This document shows, one piece after another, positions 41,363-49,510 of a stretch of 64,000 bases of DNA (positions are counted from its first letter, which is position 1; the number at the start of each line of letters is the position of its first letter). The stretch is taken from positions 1 through 64,000 of the forward strand of contig JAFAFW010000007.1 of the NCBI GenBank assembly GCA_023423275.1. Reading direction: 5' to 3'. The DNA comes from Pseudomonadota bacterium. Its GTDB lineage: Bacteria; Pseudomonadota; Alphaproteobacteria; Rhizobiales; Hyphomicrobiaceae. The notes below the pieces were generated by a model. The model was given only the letters and a program-made list of their open reading frames with translations. It was not told the origin of the DNA and did no database searches. The translations under genes and the position numbers were made by a program.

Positions 41363-41818
41363 ATGAGCCGGCGCGTGCTGTTTCTCAATGGTCCGAATAT
41401 CAACATGCTCGGCAAGCGTGAGCCGCACATCTATGGCCGCACGTCATTGGCCGAGATCGAGGCGGCCGTGCGGCGCCGTGCGGAAGAGTTAGGGATCACG
41501 ATTGATTTTCGCCAGACCAACGAGCAGGGCGAATTGGTGACCTGGATCCAGCAGGCGCGTGACGGCGCTGACCTGATTGTGCTGAACGCGGGCGCCTATA
41601 CGCACACGTCCGTTGCAGTCCATGATGCCTTGCACGCCGCCGAAAAACCGGTGATCGAGCTTCACTTGTCGAACAACTTTCGCCGGGAGGACTTCCGGCA
41701 CCTGTCTTATGTGTCCTCGGCTGCGCGCGGAATTATCGAGGGCTTTGGAGCCCAGGGCTATCTGACCGCACTGGAGGCTGCCGCGCGCTTGCTGGACCGG
41801 CCGGACGGCGGATTGTGA
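41363..41818 (+). CDS. aroQ: Type II 3-dehydroquinate dehydratase
   Basis: A 151-residue flavodoxin-like dodecameric enzyme. 'NGPNINMLGKREPHIYG' carries the catalytic Tyr loop, 'VLNAGAYTHTSVAVHDAL' the Asn/His, 'IELHLSN' the second His and 'RRE' the lid Arg. It interconverts 3-dehydroquinate and 3-dehydroshikimate. With AroE in the same operon it completes the quinate-to-shikimate interconversion; a quinate dehydrogenase would be supplied by the Gfo/Idh gene, if at all. Stop is followed by a 173-bp non-coding stretch. Confidence 0.93.
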   Translation: MSRRVLFLNGPNINMLGKREPHIYGRTSLAEIEAAVRRRAEELGITIDFRQTNEQGELVTWIQQARDGADLIVLNAGAYTHTSVAVHDALHAAEKPVIELHLSNNFRREDFRHLSYVSSAARGIIEGFGAQGYLTALEAAARLLDRPDGGL

Positions 41819-41991
41819 CGGTGGGCGGATTAGCAGCCGCCCAAGCCTCCGGGAATGGATCGAGAAGCCTCACGGCCGCGCCCCGCAACCTGGCTTCCTG
41901 AACCGCAGAAAGATCAGGTATCAGACGGCGGACAATAGCGTGCCGCCGCCCTCCAGATCATGATCTTCCGCCAGCCCATTGGAATGCCGTA

Positions 41992-42258
41992 TCAGAGGCA
42001 ACGATCAGTCGCGCCGACGCAAGTGCCCCTACGGAACACCCTGTCGTAGCAGCATTTCTGACTTGCGCTGCAGATCCAGGTTGCCGGCGTGCGGTCCCAC
42101 CTGGAGGAGGGGGGCGTGCAAAGTTTGCGCGTGAACGTCGGCGCGACGGCGACGGCACGAACGGGACTGTAATAACCGTCAGCTTTTGCCATTGAGCCGA
42201 ACGGCAGAGCGGCTGCAGTGACCATCGCGCAGGCGAAGATCGCAATCCAACACCTCAT
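41992..42258 (-). CDS. Small secreted Cys-rich protein
   Basis: An 88-residue protein with a signal peptide (MRCWIAIFACAMVTAAALPF...KA) and a mature part of about 60 residues. The C-terminal half has six Cys in 'KLCTPP', 'TWICSASQKCCYD' and 'GTCVGATDRCL', enough for three disulfides. An AGGGAGAAG ribosome site is well placed. The region upstream is AT-rich and likely contains its promoter. No function is known; the Cys spacing suggests a compact periplasmic mini-protein. Confidence 0.7.
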   Translation of the reverse strand: MRCWIAIFACAMVTAAALPFGSMAKADGYYSPVRAVAVAPTFTRKLCTPPSSRWDRTPATWICSASQKCCYDRVFRRGTCVGATDRCL

Positions 42259-42429
42259 GAACTTCTCCCTTCTGGGTTTGAGTGCGGAAGACGATTTTCA
42301 ATATTGCAAATGGAAAAACCAAACACACGCTATACGTGTAGTAATGATTAATTATCTACTTATTGGCGTTGTGCAAAATGACGTCGACGGAAGGATTGAC
42401 GGCATTGCCAGCATGCGCTCTCGAATGAA

Positions 42430-42598
42430 AAGCTCTGTCATCGTCGGGTGCCGGGCAGCTATAAGCTCAGCGAGCAGCTGGAGTTTGATGCCAGCATCGA
42501 GAACGTTTTTTATCGCTATTATCTCGATGCCATCTCGGCGTCGACAGCGCCCATCGCCCGGACGAACAATCCGCTCGTCGCTGACCATGAGGTTCTGA
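42430..42598 (+). pseudogene. TonB-dependent receptor, C-terminal remnant
   Basis: In one frame the sequence reads 'GSYKLSEQLEFDASIENVFYRYYLDAISAS', the penultimate beta-strands of a TonB-dependent receptor barrel (normally ENVFDRYY). In the next frame it continues 'SPGRTIRSSLTMRF' and stops, giving the classic terminal strand ending in Phe. A frameshift lies between about 42540 and 42560. Nothing of the plug or the rest of the barrel is nearby, so only the 3' end of a lost outer-membrane receptor survives. The 457-bp interval 42259-42715 contains nothing else recognisable. Confidence 0.8.
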
Positions 42599-42715
42599 CG
42601 CGGGCTGCATTCAGGTCGCGAGGAATATAGTCCATGTTCGCGACCTGAGGTTTACCTGCGGCTGTTGCGCGTCAACTCCGGTTACGACGCGTTGTGATGT
42701 CCCAATGGCCGGTTC

Positions 42716-43525
42716 TCACGGGCCTGGAGGAAACTCGCCGATACCGATCAGTTCCGCGCCGATCTTGTCGAAGGCGTGAATGAATAGGCTGTCATCGTCC
42801 ATCAGGATGATGTTGTAATTCGGCTCGCCTGCGGCCCATTTGCAGCGTTTTCCGGGCGCATCCAGAATGATCTGATGATTGCAGCCGCGGCCTGCCGTGA
42901 ATGGAATTCCGCCGGGAAACACGCCGTTGAGCGGCAAATGGATGTGCCCGAGGAACAGGTGCCGAATGCCGCCCGCGTGTGCCGTCAGGATGTCGAGAAA
43001 CGGCTGCGGTTCGGCCAAGCAAATTTGATCGAAATGCGCGACGCCGAAGCGAAGAGGCGGGTGATGCATGAAGATGGTGGCCGGCCGATCACCTGCTTCA
43101 TCCAGCCGCGCCTTGAGCCAAGCCAGACGCTTCTCGCAGAGACGCCCGCCGCTCCATCCGCCTTCATGCGTGTCGAGGAAGATCAGCCGGCCGATGCCGC
43201 CGGGCGCATCCATGTAGGACTGCACGAAGCCGTTCTCGTCGACCGGGTTTTGCGGAAAGCGCGCCAGAAAATTCGCGCGCTTGTCGTGATTGCCGAGCAT
43301 CAAGCGCACGGGCATGGGCAGGCGCGCCACCAGCGGCGCGAGAACCTCGTAGGCCTCCGGCTCCCCGTAGTGCGTGAGATCGCCGGTGATGACGGCCAAA
43401 TCGGCGTCGGGATGGCGTTCGGTCACATCGTCCACGACGGTGCGGAAACGCTCGGCTGAATTCATGCCGTAAATCGTTTCGCCCGGCGGACGAATGTGAA
43501 TGTCGGTGATGTGAATGATTTTCAT
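42716..43525 (-). CDS. GpdQ-like metallophosphodiesterase
   Basis: A 269-residue binuclear phosphodiesterase of the class III cyclic-nucleotide / glycerophosphodiesterase (GpdQ-like) group. Metal motifs in order: 'IIHITDIHIRPPG' (DxH), 'LAVITGDLTHYGEPEAY' (GD), 'RLMLGNHDKR' (GNHD), 'TIFMHHPPLRFG' (HH) and 'HLFLGHIHLPL' (GHxH). It likely cleaves a phosphodiester imported by the adjacent Ugp-type transporter. Last gene of the minus-strand operon; a strong hairpin separates it from the binding-protein gene. A truncated paralogue survives in the decayed region near 60.4-60.9 kb. Confidence 0.88.
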   Translation of the reverse strand: MKIIHITDIHIRPPGETIYGMNSAERFRTVVDDVTERHPDADLAVITGDLTHYGEPEAYEVLAPLVARLPMPVRLMLGNHDKRANFLARFPQNPVDENGFVQSYMDAPGGIGRLIFLDTHEGGWSGGRLCEKRLAWLKARLDEAGDRPATIFMHHPPLRFGVAHFDQICLAEPQPFLDILTAHAGGIRHLFLGHIHLPLNGVFPGGIPFTAGRGCNHQIILDAPGKRCKWAAGEPNYNIILMDDDSLFIHAFDKIGAELIGIGEFPPGP

Positions 43526-43554
43526 GGCGTCAGCGTCCAGTGCGCATAGGAAAA

Positions 43555-43585
43555 GGCGCGCGGGACTGCTTCAATCCCGCGCGCC
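43555..43585 (-). terminator. Intra-operon hairpin after the first binding-protein gene
   Basis: GGCGCGCGGGA (43555-43565) and TCCCGCGCGCC (43575-43585) form a perfect 11-bp GC-rich stem with a 9-nt loop. On the minus strand it is followed by TTTTCC, a terminator-like tract. Sitting after the binding-protein gene and before the phosphodiesterase, it would lower expression of the latter relative to the former. Confidence 0.65.
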
Positions 43586-43598
43586 GTGAATGAGTGGC

Positions 43599-44885
43599 TT
43601 ACGAGCCCTTCATCATGTCGTTGGTGGCCTTCACGATCTCGGCGAGACCGGCCTCGGGCGTCTTATCACCACGCATCACCTGGGCGATGATGTCACGCTG
43701 GGCGCGCCAGATGCGCACCGTGTTGCCGCCCGGATAAGCGCCCCACGGACCGGCGCGATCGATCTGCTCGACCGGCGTCTTGTAGTTCGGGTTCTTGGCA
43801 TAGAACGGCCCGAGATACTCAGGTCCCGGCGCGCGCAGATTGGTCGGCAGATAACCGGTCATCTCGACGACGATCTTCTGCGCCTCGGGGCTCGTCACGA
43901 ACTTGATGAACTCCCACGCGGCCTTCTGCTTCGCAGCGTCCTTCGTAAAGGTTACGACCGCATTGCCGCCGGTCGGGATGCGGCCGTTGGCCTTGTCGGC
44001 GATCGGGAACTTGGTGGTGCGCATGGCGAACTTGTCGCCGACGAGGCCCGTCACCTGCGTAAGGTTGCCGGGCGACGCGAAGTAAATGCCGATCTTGCCG
44101 GCGCCGAACTGCTGGCGGCTCTGCTCCCAATCGATGAGCTGCATGCCGCCATCGGTCACCATGCGCCGGAAAACCTTCATCGCCTCCAGCCCCTCCGGGC
44201 TGTCGAAGGCGATCTTGTTGTCATCGGTCAGCAGTTTGCCGCCCGCCTGCGTGATCATCGCCTCGAACAGCCAGCCATCTGGCCAGCCGTGAACGTCATA
44301 GGCCATGCCGTTGATGCCGGCCGCCTTGTCGTTGATCTTGGCCGCCAGCTCGATGATGCCCTCGATGGTGGTCGGGAAGTTTTCCGGATCGCCGCCGGCC
44401 TTCTTTACCAGATCGGCGTTGAAATAGACGATCGGGTTGGAGGCGTTGAAGGGAATGCCGTACTGCGTCTTGTCGATCACGCCGAGTGCCAGAAGGCTGT
44501 CGGCATAATTGGCTTTGGCGAATTCCGCGCCCTCTGCCTTCAGCATGTCGCCGAGATCGATGATCTGGTTGCGCTTGGCCAGTGTACGCGCCAATTCCGG
44601 CAGCAGGTGATAGCCGGAATAGAAAATGTCGGGCAGCTGATTGGTCAGTGCCGCACGCACCACGGTCTGGTGGCCGTCATCGTAGTTCGGCGACGGCGCA
44701 CGGAACTGGATCTTGATGTCGGGATGCTTCTTCATGAACTCGGCGGCAACTGGCTCATGGAAGCGGGCGAAGCTTGGGAAGCAGTACAGTACGTCGAGCG
44801 TGACCTGTTCCTGGGCCTGTGCCTGTAGGCTCGTGGTCGCCGCGAGCACGGCGGCCGCAATCAACGTCCGTCTTGAAACGATCAT
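43599..44885 (-). CDS. Extracellular solute-binding protein, UgpB-like (copy 1)
   Basis: A 428-residue binding protein with a signal peptide ('LIAAAVLAATTSLQAQA'). 'VLYCFPSFARFHEPVAAEFMKKHPDIKIQF' opens the mature protein. 'YDDGHQTVVRAALTNQLPDIFYSG' and 'EYLGPFYAKNPNYKTPVEQID' are also present. It resembles glycerol-3-phosphate/sugar binding proteins of ABC type. It is a tandem copy of the next gene with roughly two thirds of residues shared. I start at 44885, where GGAG is ten bases upstream; an ATG at 44900 is alternative. Ligand unknown; phosphodiesters are suggested by the operonic phosphodiesterase. Confidence 0.88.
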   Translation of the reverse strand: MIVSRRTLIAAAVLAATTSLQAQAQEQVTLDVLYCFPSFARFHEPVAAEFMKKHPDIKIQFRAPSPNYDDGHQTVVRAALTNQLPDIFYSGYHLLPELARTLAKRNQIIDLGDMLKAEGAEFAKANYADSLLALGVIDKTQYGIPFNASNPIVYFNADLVKKAGGDPENFPTTIEGIIELAAKINDKAAGINGMAYDVHGWPDGWLFEAMITQAGGKLLTDDNKIAFDSPEGLEAMKVFRRMVTDGGMQLIDWEQSRQQFGAGKIGIYFASPGNLTQVTGLVGDKFAMRTTKFPIADKANGRIPTGGNAVVTFTKDAAKQKAAWEFIKFVTSPEAQKIVVEMTGYLPTNLRAPGPEYLGPFYAKNPNYKTPVEQIDRAGPWGAYPGGNTVRIWRAQRDIIAQVMRGDKTPEAGLAEIVKATNDMMKGS

Positions 44886-44941
44886 CGAGGAAAACTCCAT
44901 TTTCAGTGGAAAGGGCTATTCTGCTCACCAAGCAGCGCGTT

Positions 44942-46225
44942 TCACGCGCCCTTGATCAGTTCGCGTGTGACTTTGACGACTTCGGTGAGACCTGCTTCTG
45001 GCGTCAGCTCGCCGCGCATCACTTTGCCGACGAGGTCGCGCTGCGTACGCCAGATGCGCACTGCATTACCGCCTGGATAGGACGACCACGGACCGGCGCG
45101 CTCCACCTGGGTAATCGGAGCCTTGTAATTCGGGTTCGCGTCGTAGAAGGGGCCGAGATATTCGGGACCTGATGCGCGCAGGTTGGTCGGCAGATAGCCG
45201 CTCATTTCGACAACGATCTTCTGCGCCTCGGGACTCGTCACGAACTTGATGAAGTCCCACATCACTTTCTGGCGCGTCGGATCCTGTACGAACGTGACGA
45301 CGGCATTGCCGCCGGTGGGGATGCGGCCATTCTCTTGGTCGTCGATGGGGAATTTCGTCGTCCTCATCTCGAACTTGTCGCCGACATTCTTGGTGAACTG
45401 CGCTGTTCCGTTCGGCGAGGCGAAATAGATGCCGAGCTTCCCGGCCGCAAACTGCTGCATCGTCTGGTCGCGGTCGATCACGCTCATGCCGCCTTCGGTT
45501 ACGAAGCGGCGGAACATCTTCATGGCGGCGAGACCATGCGGCCCATCGAACGCGATGTCCGTACCATCTTCGGTAATCAGACGTCCGCCGGACTGGCTGA
45601 TGAGCGCCTCGAACAGCCACGCGTCCGGCCACGCATGTGCGGCATACGACATGCCGTTGATGCCATTGGCCGGATCGTTGATCTTCCCGGCCAGCTTGAT
45701 GACCTCGTCGAATGTCGCGGGGAAGTTGCTCGGATCGCCACCGGCTTTACGAACCAGATCGGCATTGTAGAAGATGATCGGATTTGAGGCGTTGAAGGCG
45801 ATGCCGTACAGCTTGCCGTCGACCCTGCCCAGATTGAGGATCGAACCGGCGTAGTTGGCTTTACGGAAAGTCTCGCCTTCCTTCGCCATGAGATCGTCGA
45901 GCGCAACCGTCTGACCGCGCTTGTTCAAAGTGCGCATAAGTTCCGGCAGCAGGTGGTATCCCGAGTAATAGATATCGGGAAGCTGACGCGTCATGGCCGA
46001 CCGCAGCATGGTCTGGTGGCCGTCGTCGTATCCCGGCGCCGGAGCCCGGAACTGCACCTTCACGTCCGGATGCTTTTTCATGAACATCGCCGCGACCGGC
46101 TCGTGAAAGCGGGCGAAATGTGGAATGCAATAGAAGACGTCGATCGTCGTTTCCTCAGCGGCGGCGATCCGCGGCATCGAGATCGCGGCGGCGCCCGCCA
46201 GAACTGTTCTTCTGCTCAATTTCAT
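44942..46225 (-). CDS. Extracellular solute-binding protein, UgpB-like (copy 2)
   Basis: A 427-residue paralogue of the preceding gene. Residues such as 'FARFHEPVAAMFMKKHPDVKVQFRAP', 'RIPTGGNAVVTF' and 'EMSGYLPTNLRASGPEYLGPFY' are near identical in both copies, while the signal peptides differ ('MKLSRRTVLAGAAAISMP'). It lies upstream of copy 1 with only 56 bp between. Two binding proteins feeding one permease pair usually broaden ligand range. The RR pair in the signal peptide might direct Tat export but lacks the full motif. Confidence 0.88.
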   Translation of the reverse strand: MKLSRRTVLAGAAAISMPRIAAAEETTIDVFYCIPHFARFHEPVAAMFMKKHPDVKVQFRAPAPGYDDGHQTMLRSAMTRQLPDIYYSGYHLLPELMRTLNKRGQTVALDDLMAKEGETFRKANYAGSILNLGRVDGKLYGIAFNASNPIIFYNADLVRKAGGDPSNFPATFDEVIKLAGKINDPANGINGMSYAAHAWPDAWLFEALISQSGGRLITEDGTDIAFDGPHGLAAMKMFRRFVTEGGMSVIDRDQTMQQFAAGKLGIYFASPNGTAQFTKNVGDKFEMRTTKFPIDDQENGRIPTGGNAVVTFVQDPTRQKVMWDFIKFVTSPEAQKIVVEMSGYLPTNLRASGPEYLGPFYDANPNYKAPITQVERAGPWSSYPGGNAVRIWRTQRDLVGKVMRGELTPEAGLTEVVKVTRELIKGA

Positions 46226-46288
46226 CTGTTATGCTCCTGAATGCATGGACGATGCGCCGCGGTCGTTTTTTGGACCGTCTGTTGTTGG

Positions 46289-47164
46289 CTACTTGAGACC
46301 TGTCATGGTGATGCCCTGCACGAAACGGCGGCGTGCAATAAGAAACAGGATGACCAGCGGCGCTGTGATGATGGTCGCGCCAGCCATCAGGCTGCCGTAG
46401 TTGGTTCCGGACTCGGAGCTCGCGAAGTACAGCATGCCGAGCGGCGGCGGTGCGTACTCGATCCGTTGGATGACGATCATCGGCCAGTAGAGATCGTTCC
46501 AGTGGGCAACGACGGAGAAAATCGAGAAGGCGGCGATCGCTGGCCACGCGCTCGGCACCACGATGCGCCACAGGATTTCCGTTTCGCTCACCCCATCAAC
46601 GCGGGCCGCTTGCAGGATCTCGTCGGGAAAGGTTTTGAAAGCCTGCCGGAACAGAAAGATCGCGAACACCGACAGGAAGAATGGAAGCATCATCGCGAAA
46701 TAGCTGTCGAGCAGCCCGAATTCCGCGAGCGATAGATAGAGCGGCAGCGCGGGCACCTGGATCGGCACGCAAAGTCCGGCGATCACGAGGGCGAACAGGA
46801 GGCCGCGGCCGGGAAATCTCAGTTTCGCGAGCGCATAGGCCGCGGGAACGGCAACCAGAAGCTGCACGATGAGAATGCCGAAGCAAACGATCAAGCCGTT
46901 CAACATGAAGCGCAGCAGCGGCGCGATCGTCAGCGCGTTCGAATAGTTTTCGACGGCGTAGAACGACTGCGGAATTGGATTGAAGGATGACGTGAGAATT
47001 TCACCGGGCGCACGGATCGAGGTCAGCAGCATCCACACGAACGGCAGTATCATCACGATCGCACCGACGATGAGGACGGTGTGCGTCAGGACCAGGTTGA
47101 CCACGCTTGAGAGCGAAATCGTGGCGCGAGACGGATGAGCGGGCCGCGCGGCGGAGATGGTCAT
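46289..47164 (-). CDS. ABC sugar-type permease, UgpE/MalG-like
   Basis: A 291-residue permease with six transmembrane helices. 'VPAAYALAKLRFPGRGLLFALV' and the EAA loop 'AFKTFPDEILQAARVDGVSETEILWRIVVPSAWPAIAAF' are diagnostic. It forms the membrane channel with the UgpA-like protein. Its ATG overlaps the TGA of that gene (ATGA). The ORF is open much further upstream, but the start at 47164 (MTISAARP) gives the usual permease N-terminus. Confidence 0.92.
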   Translation of the reverse strand: MTISAARPAHPSRATISLSSVVNLVLTHTVLIVGAIVMILPFVWMLLTSIRAPGEILTSSFNPIPQSFYAVENYSNALTIAPLLRFMLNGLIVCFGILIVQLLVAVPAAYALAKLRFPGRGLLFALVIAGLCVPIQVPALPLYLSLAEFGLLDSYFAMMLPFFLSVFAIFLFRQAFKTFPDEILQAARVDGVSETEILWRIVVPSAWPAIAAFSIFSVVAHWNDLYWPMIVIQRIEYAPPPLGMLYFASSESGTNYGSLMAGATIITAPLVILFLIARRRFVQGITMTGLK

Positions 47165-48090
47165 CAGTAGTGCACCCGCCGGTCGAGATGGAACGCCTGG
47201 AATACCGAGAACACCAGCATGAAGGCGAGAAAGATCACCGTCAGCGCCGCCGCATATCCCATTTTGAAATATTGAAAGCCTTCCAGATAAATCGCGTACA
47301 GCAGGACTTCGGAGCCATCCTTGCCCTGCGTGATGATCGCCACCGTGTCGAACACCTTGAACGCCGTGATCGACGTGGTGACGGCGACGAACATCGTGGT
47401 CGGCGCGAGTTGCGGCCAGGTGACGGTCAGGAAGCGATTGATCGGACTGCTGGCACCGTCGACGGCCGCGGCATCGTAGAGATCGCGCGGAACGGCCGAT
47501 AAACCCGCCAGAAACAGCACCATATTGAAGCCGATGATATGCCAAAGACCGATCGCCGCGAGCGTCGGGATCAATAGCGCAGGGTCCGATAGAAACGCCT
47601 GCTCGGAGAATCCGAGATCGCGGAGGAGCGCATTCACCGGGCCGAGCCGGGGATGCAGAACGAACTGCCAGACCGCCGCCATTGCGATGATGGTGGCCGT
47701 CACGGGTAGAAAATAGATCACCTCATAGAGCCCGCGCGTGCGCGTGCGGCCATGCACGAGGATCGCCACCAGCAGACCGAGGATCACGCCGCCGGGCAGA
47801 ACAATGGCGACATAAAGCAACGTGTTCGAAATCGCGCGGCGGAAGACGGGATCGGCAAGGGCCCTGGTATAATTGTCGAGCCCAACCCATTCGATCGCAA
47901 CCGCGCCAAGCTCATAGTCGGAGAAGCTCAGCACGATCAGGCAGGCCAGAGGCGCGAGAACGATGGCGACCAGAAGGATTGCTGCTGGGGCCGCGAACGC
48001 GCCGCCTATCCATGCTTCGCGAAAACGGCGCATCCGCGTGGCGCGCGCGGCGGCGGGCGCAAGGTTGGCTGTGTTTGTTGCGATGGCCAT
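47164..48090 (-). CDS. ABC sugar-type permease, UgpA/MalF-like
   Basis: A 308-residue permease with about six transmembrane helices: 'GGAFAAPAAILLVAIVLAPLACLIVLSFS' is the first, and 'LSAVPRDLYDAAAVDGASSPINRFLTVTWPQLAPTTMFV' contains the EAA coupling loop. It pairs with the UgpE-like protein. Its start codon overlaps the stop of the ATPase gene by one base (48090). An Ala/Arg-rich N-terminal tail of 30 residues is cytosolic. Confidence 0.92.
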   Translation of the reverse strand: MAIATNTANLAPAAARATRMRRFREAWIGGAFAAPAAILLVAIVLAPLACLIVLSFSDYELGAVAIEWVGLDNYTRALADPVFRRAISNTLLYVAIVLPGGVILGLLVAILVHGRTRTRGLYEVIYFLPVTATIIAMAAVWQFVLHPRLGPVNALLRDLGFSEQAFLSDPALLIPTLAAIGLWHIIGFNMVLFLAGLSAVPRDLYDAAAVDGASSPINRFLTVTWPQLAPTTMFVAVTTSITAFKVFDTVAIITQGKDGSEVLLYAIYLEGFQYFKMGYAAALTVIFLAFMLVFSVFQAFHLDRRVHY

Positions 48091-49292
48091 TATGCACGCG
48101 CCCGGGCGGCAACGCGCGGCATGACAGCCACGTCGCCCGCTTCGGAAACAAGCCCGGTCAACGCGCGGCGGCCGTCGGCTCCAAATACGTGCATCTGCGC
48201 GAAATCGAACCGTACGCAGACTGCGTCGCCGACGTGAAGAGTCGATTGCGCCTCCTCTGCATTGGTAACGCGCGCGATCAGTGAGACGTCGCCTGGTCCG
48301 TCCAGATCGACATAGAGCAGCCGCTCAGCTCCATGGTGTTCATTGCGACGGACGCGCGCTATCAGTCCGCCAGTCGTTCCAGCCGGTTTCAGATTCACGG
48401 CTTCGGGCCGCAGGCCGATGAAAACGCGTTGATTGGGTAGGCCATCGACCGCGACCGGCAGGGGTTGCCCGCGAAGCTCAAGATGGCCGTCGGCATCCGC
48501 TTCGGCCTCCAGCACATTGATCGCGGGCGAACCGATGAAACGGGCAACGGAAAGCGTTGCGGGCCGCTCGTAGAGGTCGGCGGGCTTCCCAACCTGAACC
48601 AGACGGCCACCATCCATCATGGCGACGCGGTCCGACATCGTCATCGCCTCGACCTGATCGTGCGTGACATAGATGAAAGTAGCGCGGAGGCGAGCATGGA
48701 GATCGGCGAGTTCATCGCGCATGTGAACGCGCAATTGAGCGTCGAGATTGGACAGCGGCTCGTCCATCAGGAACAGCGTGGGCTGGCGCACCATGGCGCG
48801 GGCGAGTGCGACGCGTTGGCGTTGACCGCCGGAAAGCTGGCCAGGCTTGCGATCCAGCAGATGCTCGATTCTCAACTGAGCCGCGACCGTTTTGACCTCG
48901 GCGGCGATACCACCAGCGATCCTGCGGCGGCGTGGCGACAAGTGACGGAGCAACGGCAGGCGTTCGGCCAGCGCGAGGCGCGCCATCGACAACGGCAAGG
49001 CGATGTTGTCGAACACGCTCATGTGCGGATAGAGCGCGTAGCTTTGGAACACCATCGCGATATTGCGTGCCCGGGGACCGAGATGATCGACGGCTTGCCT
49101 GCCGATCGAAACGATTCCACGGTCCTGGAATTCGAGACCGGCGATGATGCGCAAAAGCGTCGATTTCCCACAACCGGACGGGCCGACCAGGGAAATGAAC
49201 TCGCCGGGCTTCACATCCAGCGTGACGTCTTCGAGAACGCGCGTCGCGCCGAACGACTTGGAAATGCCATCGAGTTCAAGCCCCGCCGTCAT
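48090..49292 (-). CDS. ABC sugar-type ATPase, UgpC/MalK-like
   Basis: A 400-residue ATPase: Walker A 'SLVGPSGCGKSTLLRIIAGL', Q-loop 'MVFQSYALYPHMSVFDNIALPL', signature 'GQLSGGQRQRVALARAM' and Walker B 'TLFLMDEPLSNLD'. The C-terminal TOBE/MalK regulatory region (about 250-390) includes 'VFIGLRPEAVNL'. A 20-residue insert 'MARLALAERLPLLRHLSPRR' before the signature is longer than in UgpC. First gene of the operon; GGAAGGTG ribosome site. An operator-like palindrome lies about 40 bp upstream. Confidence 0.92.
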   Translation of the reverse strand: MTAGLELDGISKSFGATRVLEDVTLDVKPGEFISLVGPSGCGKSTLLRIIAGLEFQDRGIVSIGRQAVDHLGPRARNIAMVFQSYALYPHMSVFDNIALPLSMARLALAERLPLLRHLSPRRRRIAGGIAAEVKTVAAQLRIEHLLDRKPGQLSGGQRQRVALARAMVRQPTLFLMDEPLSNLDAQLRVHMRDELADLHARLRATFIYVTHDQVEAMTMSDRVAMMDGGRLVQVGKPADLYERPATLSVARFIGSPAINVLEAEADADGHLELRGQPLPVAVDGLPNQRVFIGLRPEAVNLKPAGTTGGLIARVRRNEHHGAERLLYVDLDGPGDVSLIARVTNAEEAQSTLHVGDAVCVRFDFAQMHVFGADGRRALTGLVSEAGDVAVMPRVAARARA

Positions 49293-49329
49293 CCGTCCGC
49301 GCACCTTCCGACTGAAGCTTTCCAGGGAC

Positions 49330-49345
49330 CTCGTGAGGTCACGAG
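49330..49345. promoter_or_regulatory. Operator-like palindrome
   Basis: CTCGTGA-GG-TCACGAG is a perfect 7-bp inverted repeat with a 2-bp centre, 38 bp upstream of the UgpC-like ATG and 166 bp from the divergent HAD gene. The symmetry suits a GntR- or LacI-type dimer. No matching regulator gene is intact nearby. Confidence 0.5.
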
Positions 49346-49510
49346 CGGCGGATTACAGGACGCGTTTGTAAGTTGCGTGACAATTTTTCGTGTTATTCGC
49401 AGTGTCGTTGCAGTCGGTGCGATTATCGAAATCGCATCGGCGAACAGCTTGATCCGGAGCGGCGGATGTGGTGTACGCCGTCACGGGAAATCGACGCGGC
49501 CGGGGATATT

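Noticed and set aside
49366..49383. Possible Pho box TTGTCAC-GCAA-CTTACAA before the Ugp-type operon
   Set aside because: Only about 9 of 14 half-site positions match, the second half-site being poor. It is too weak to list beside the phnC box.
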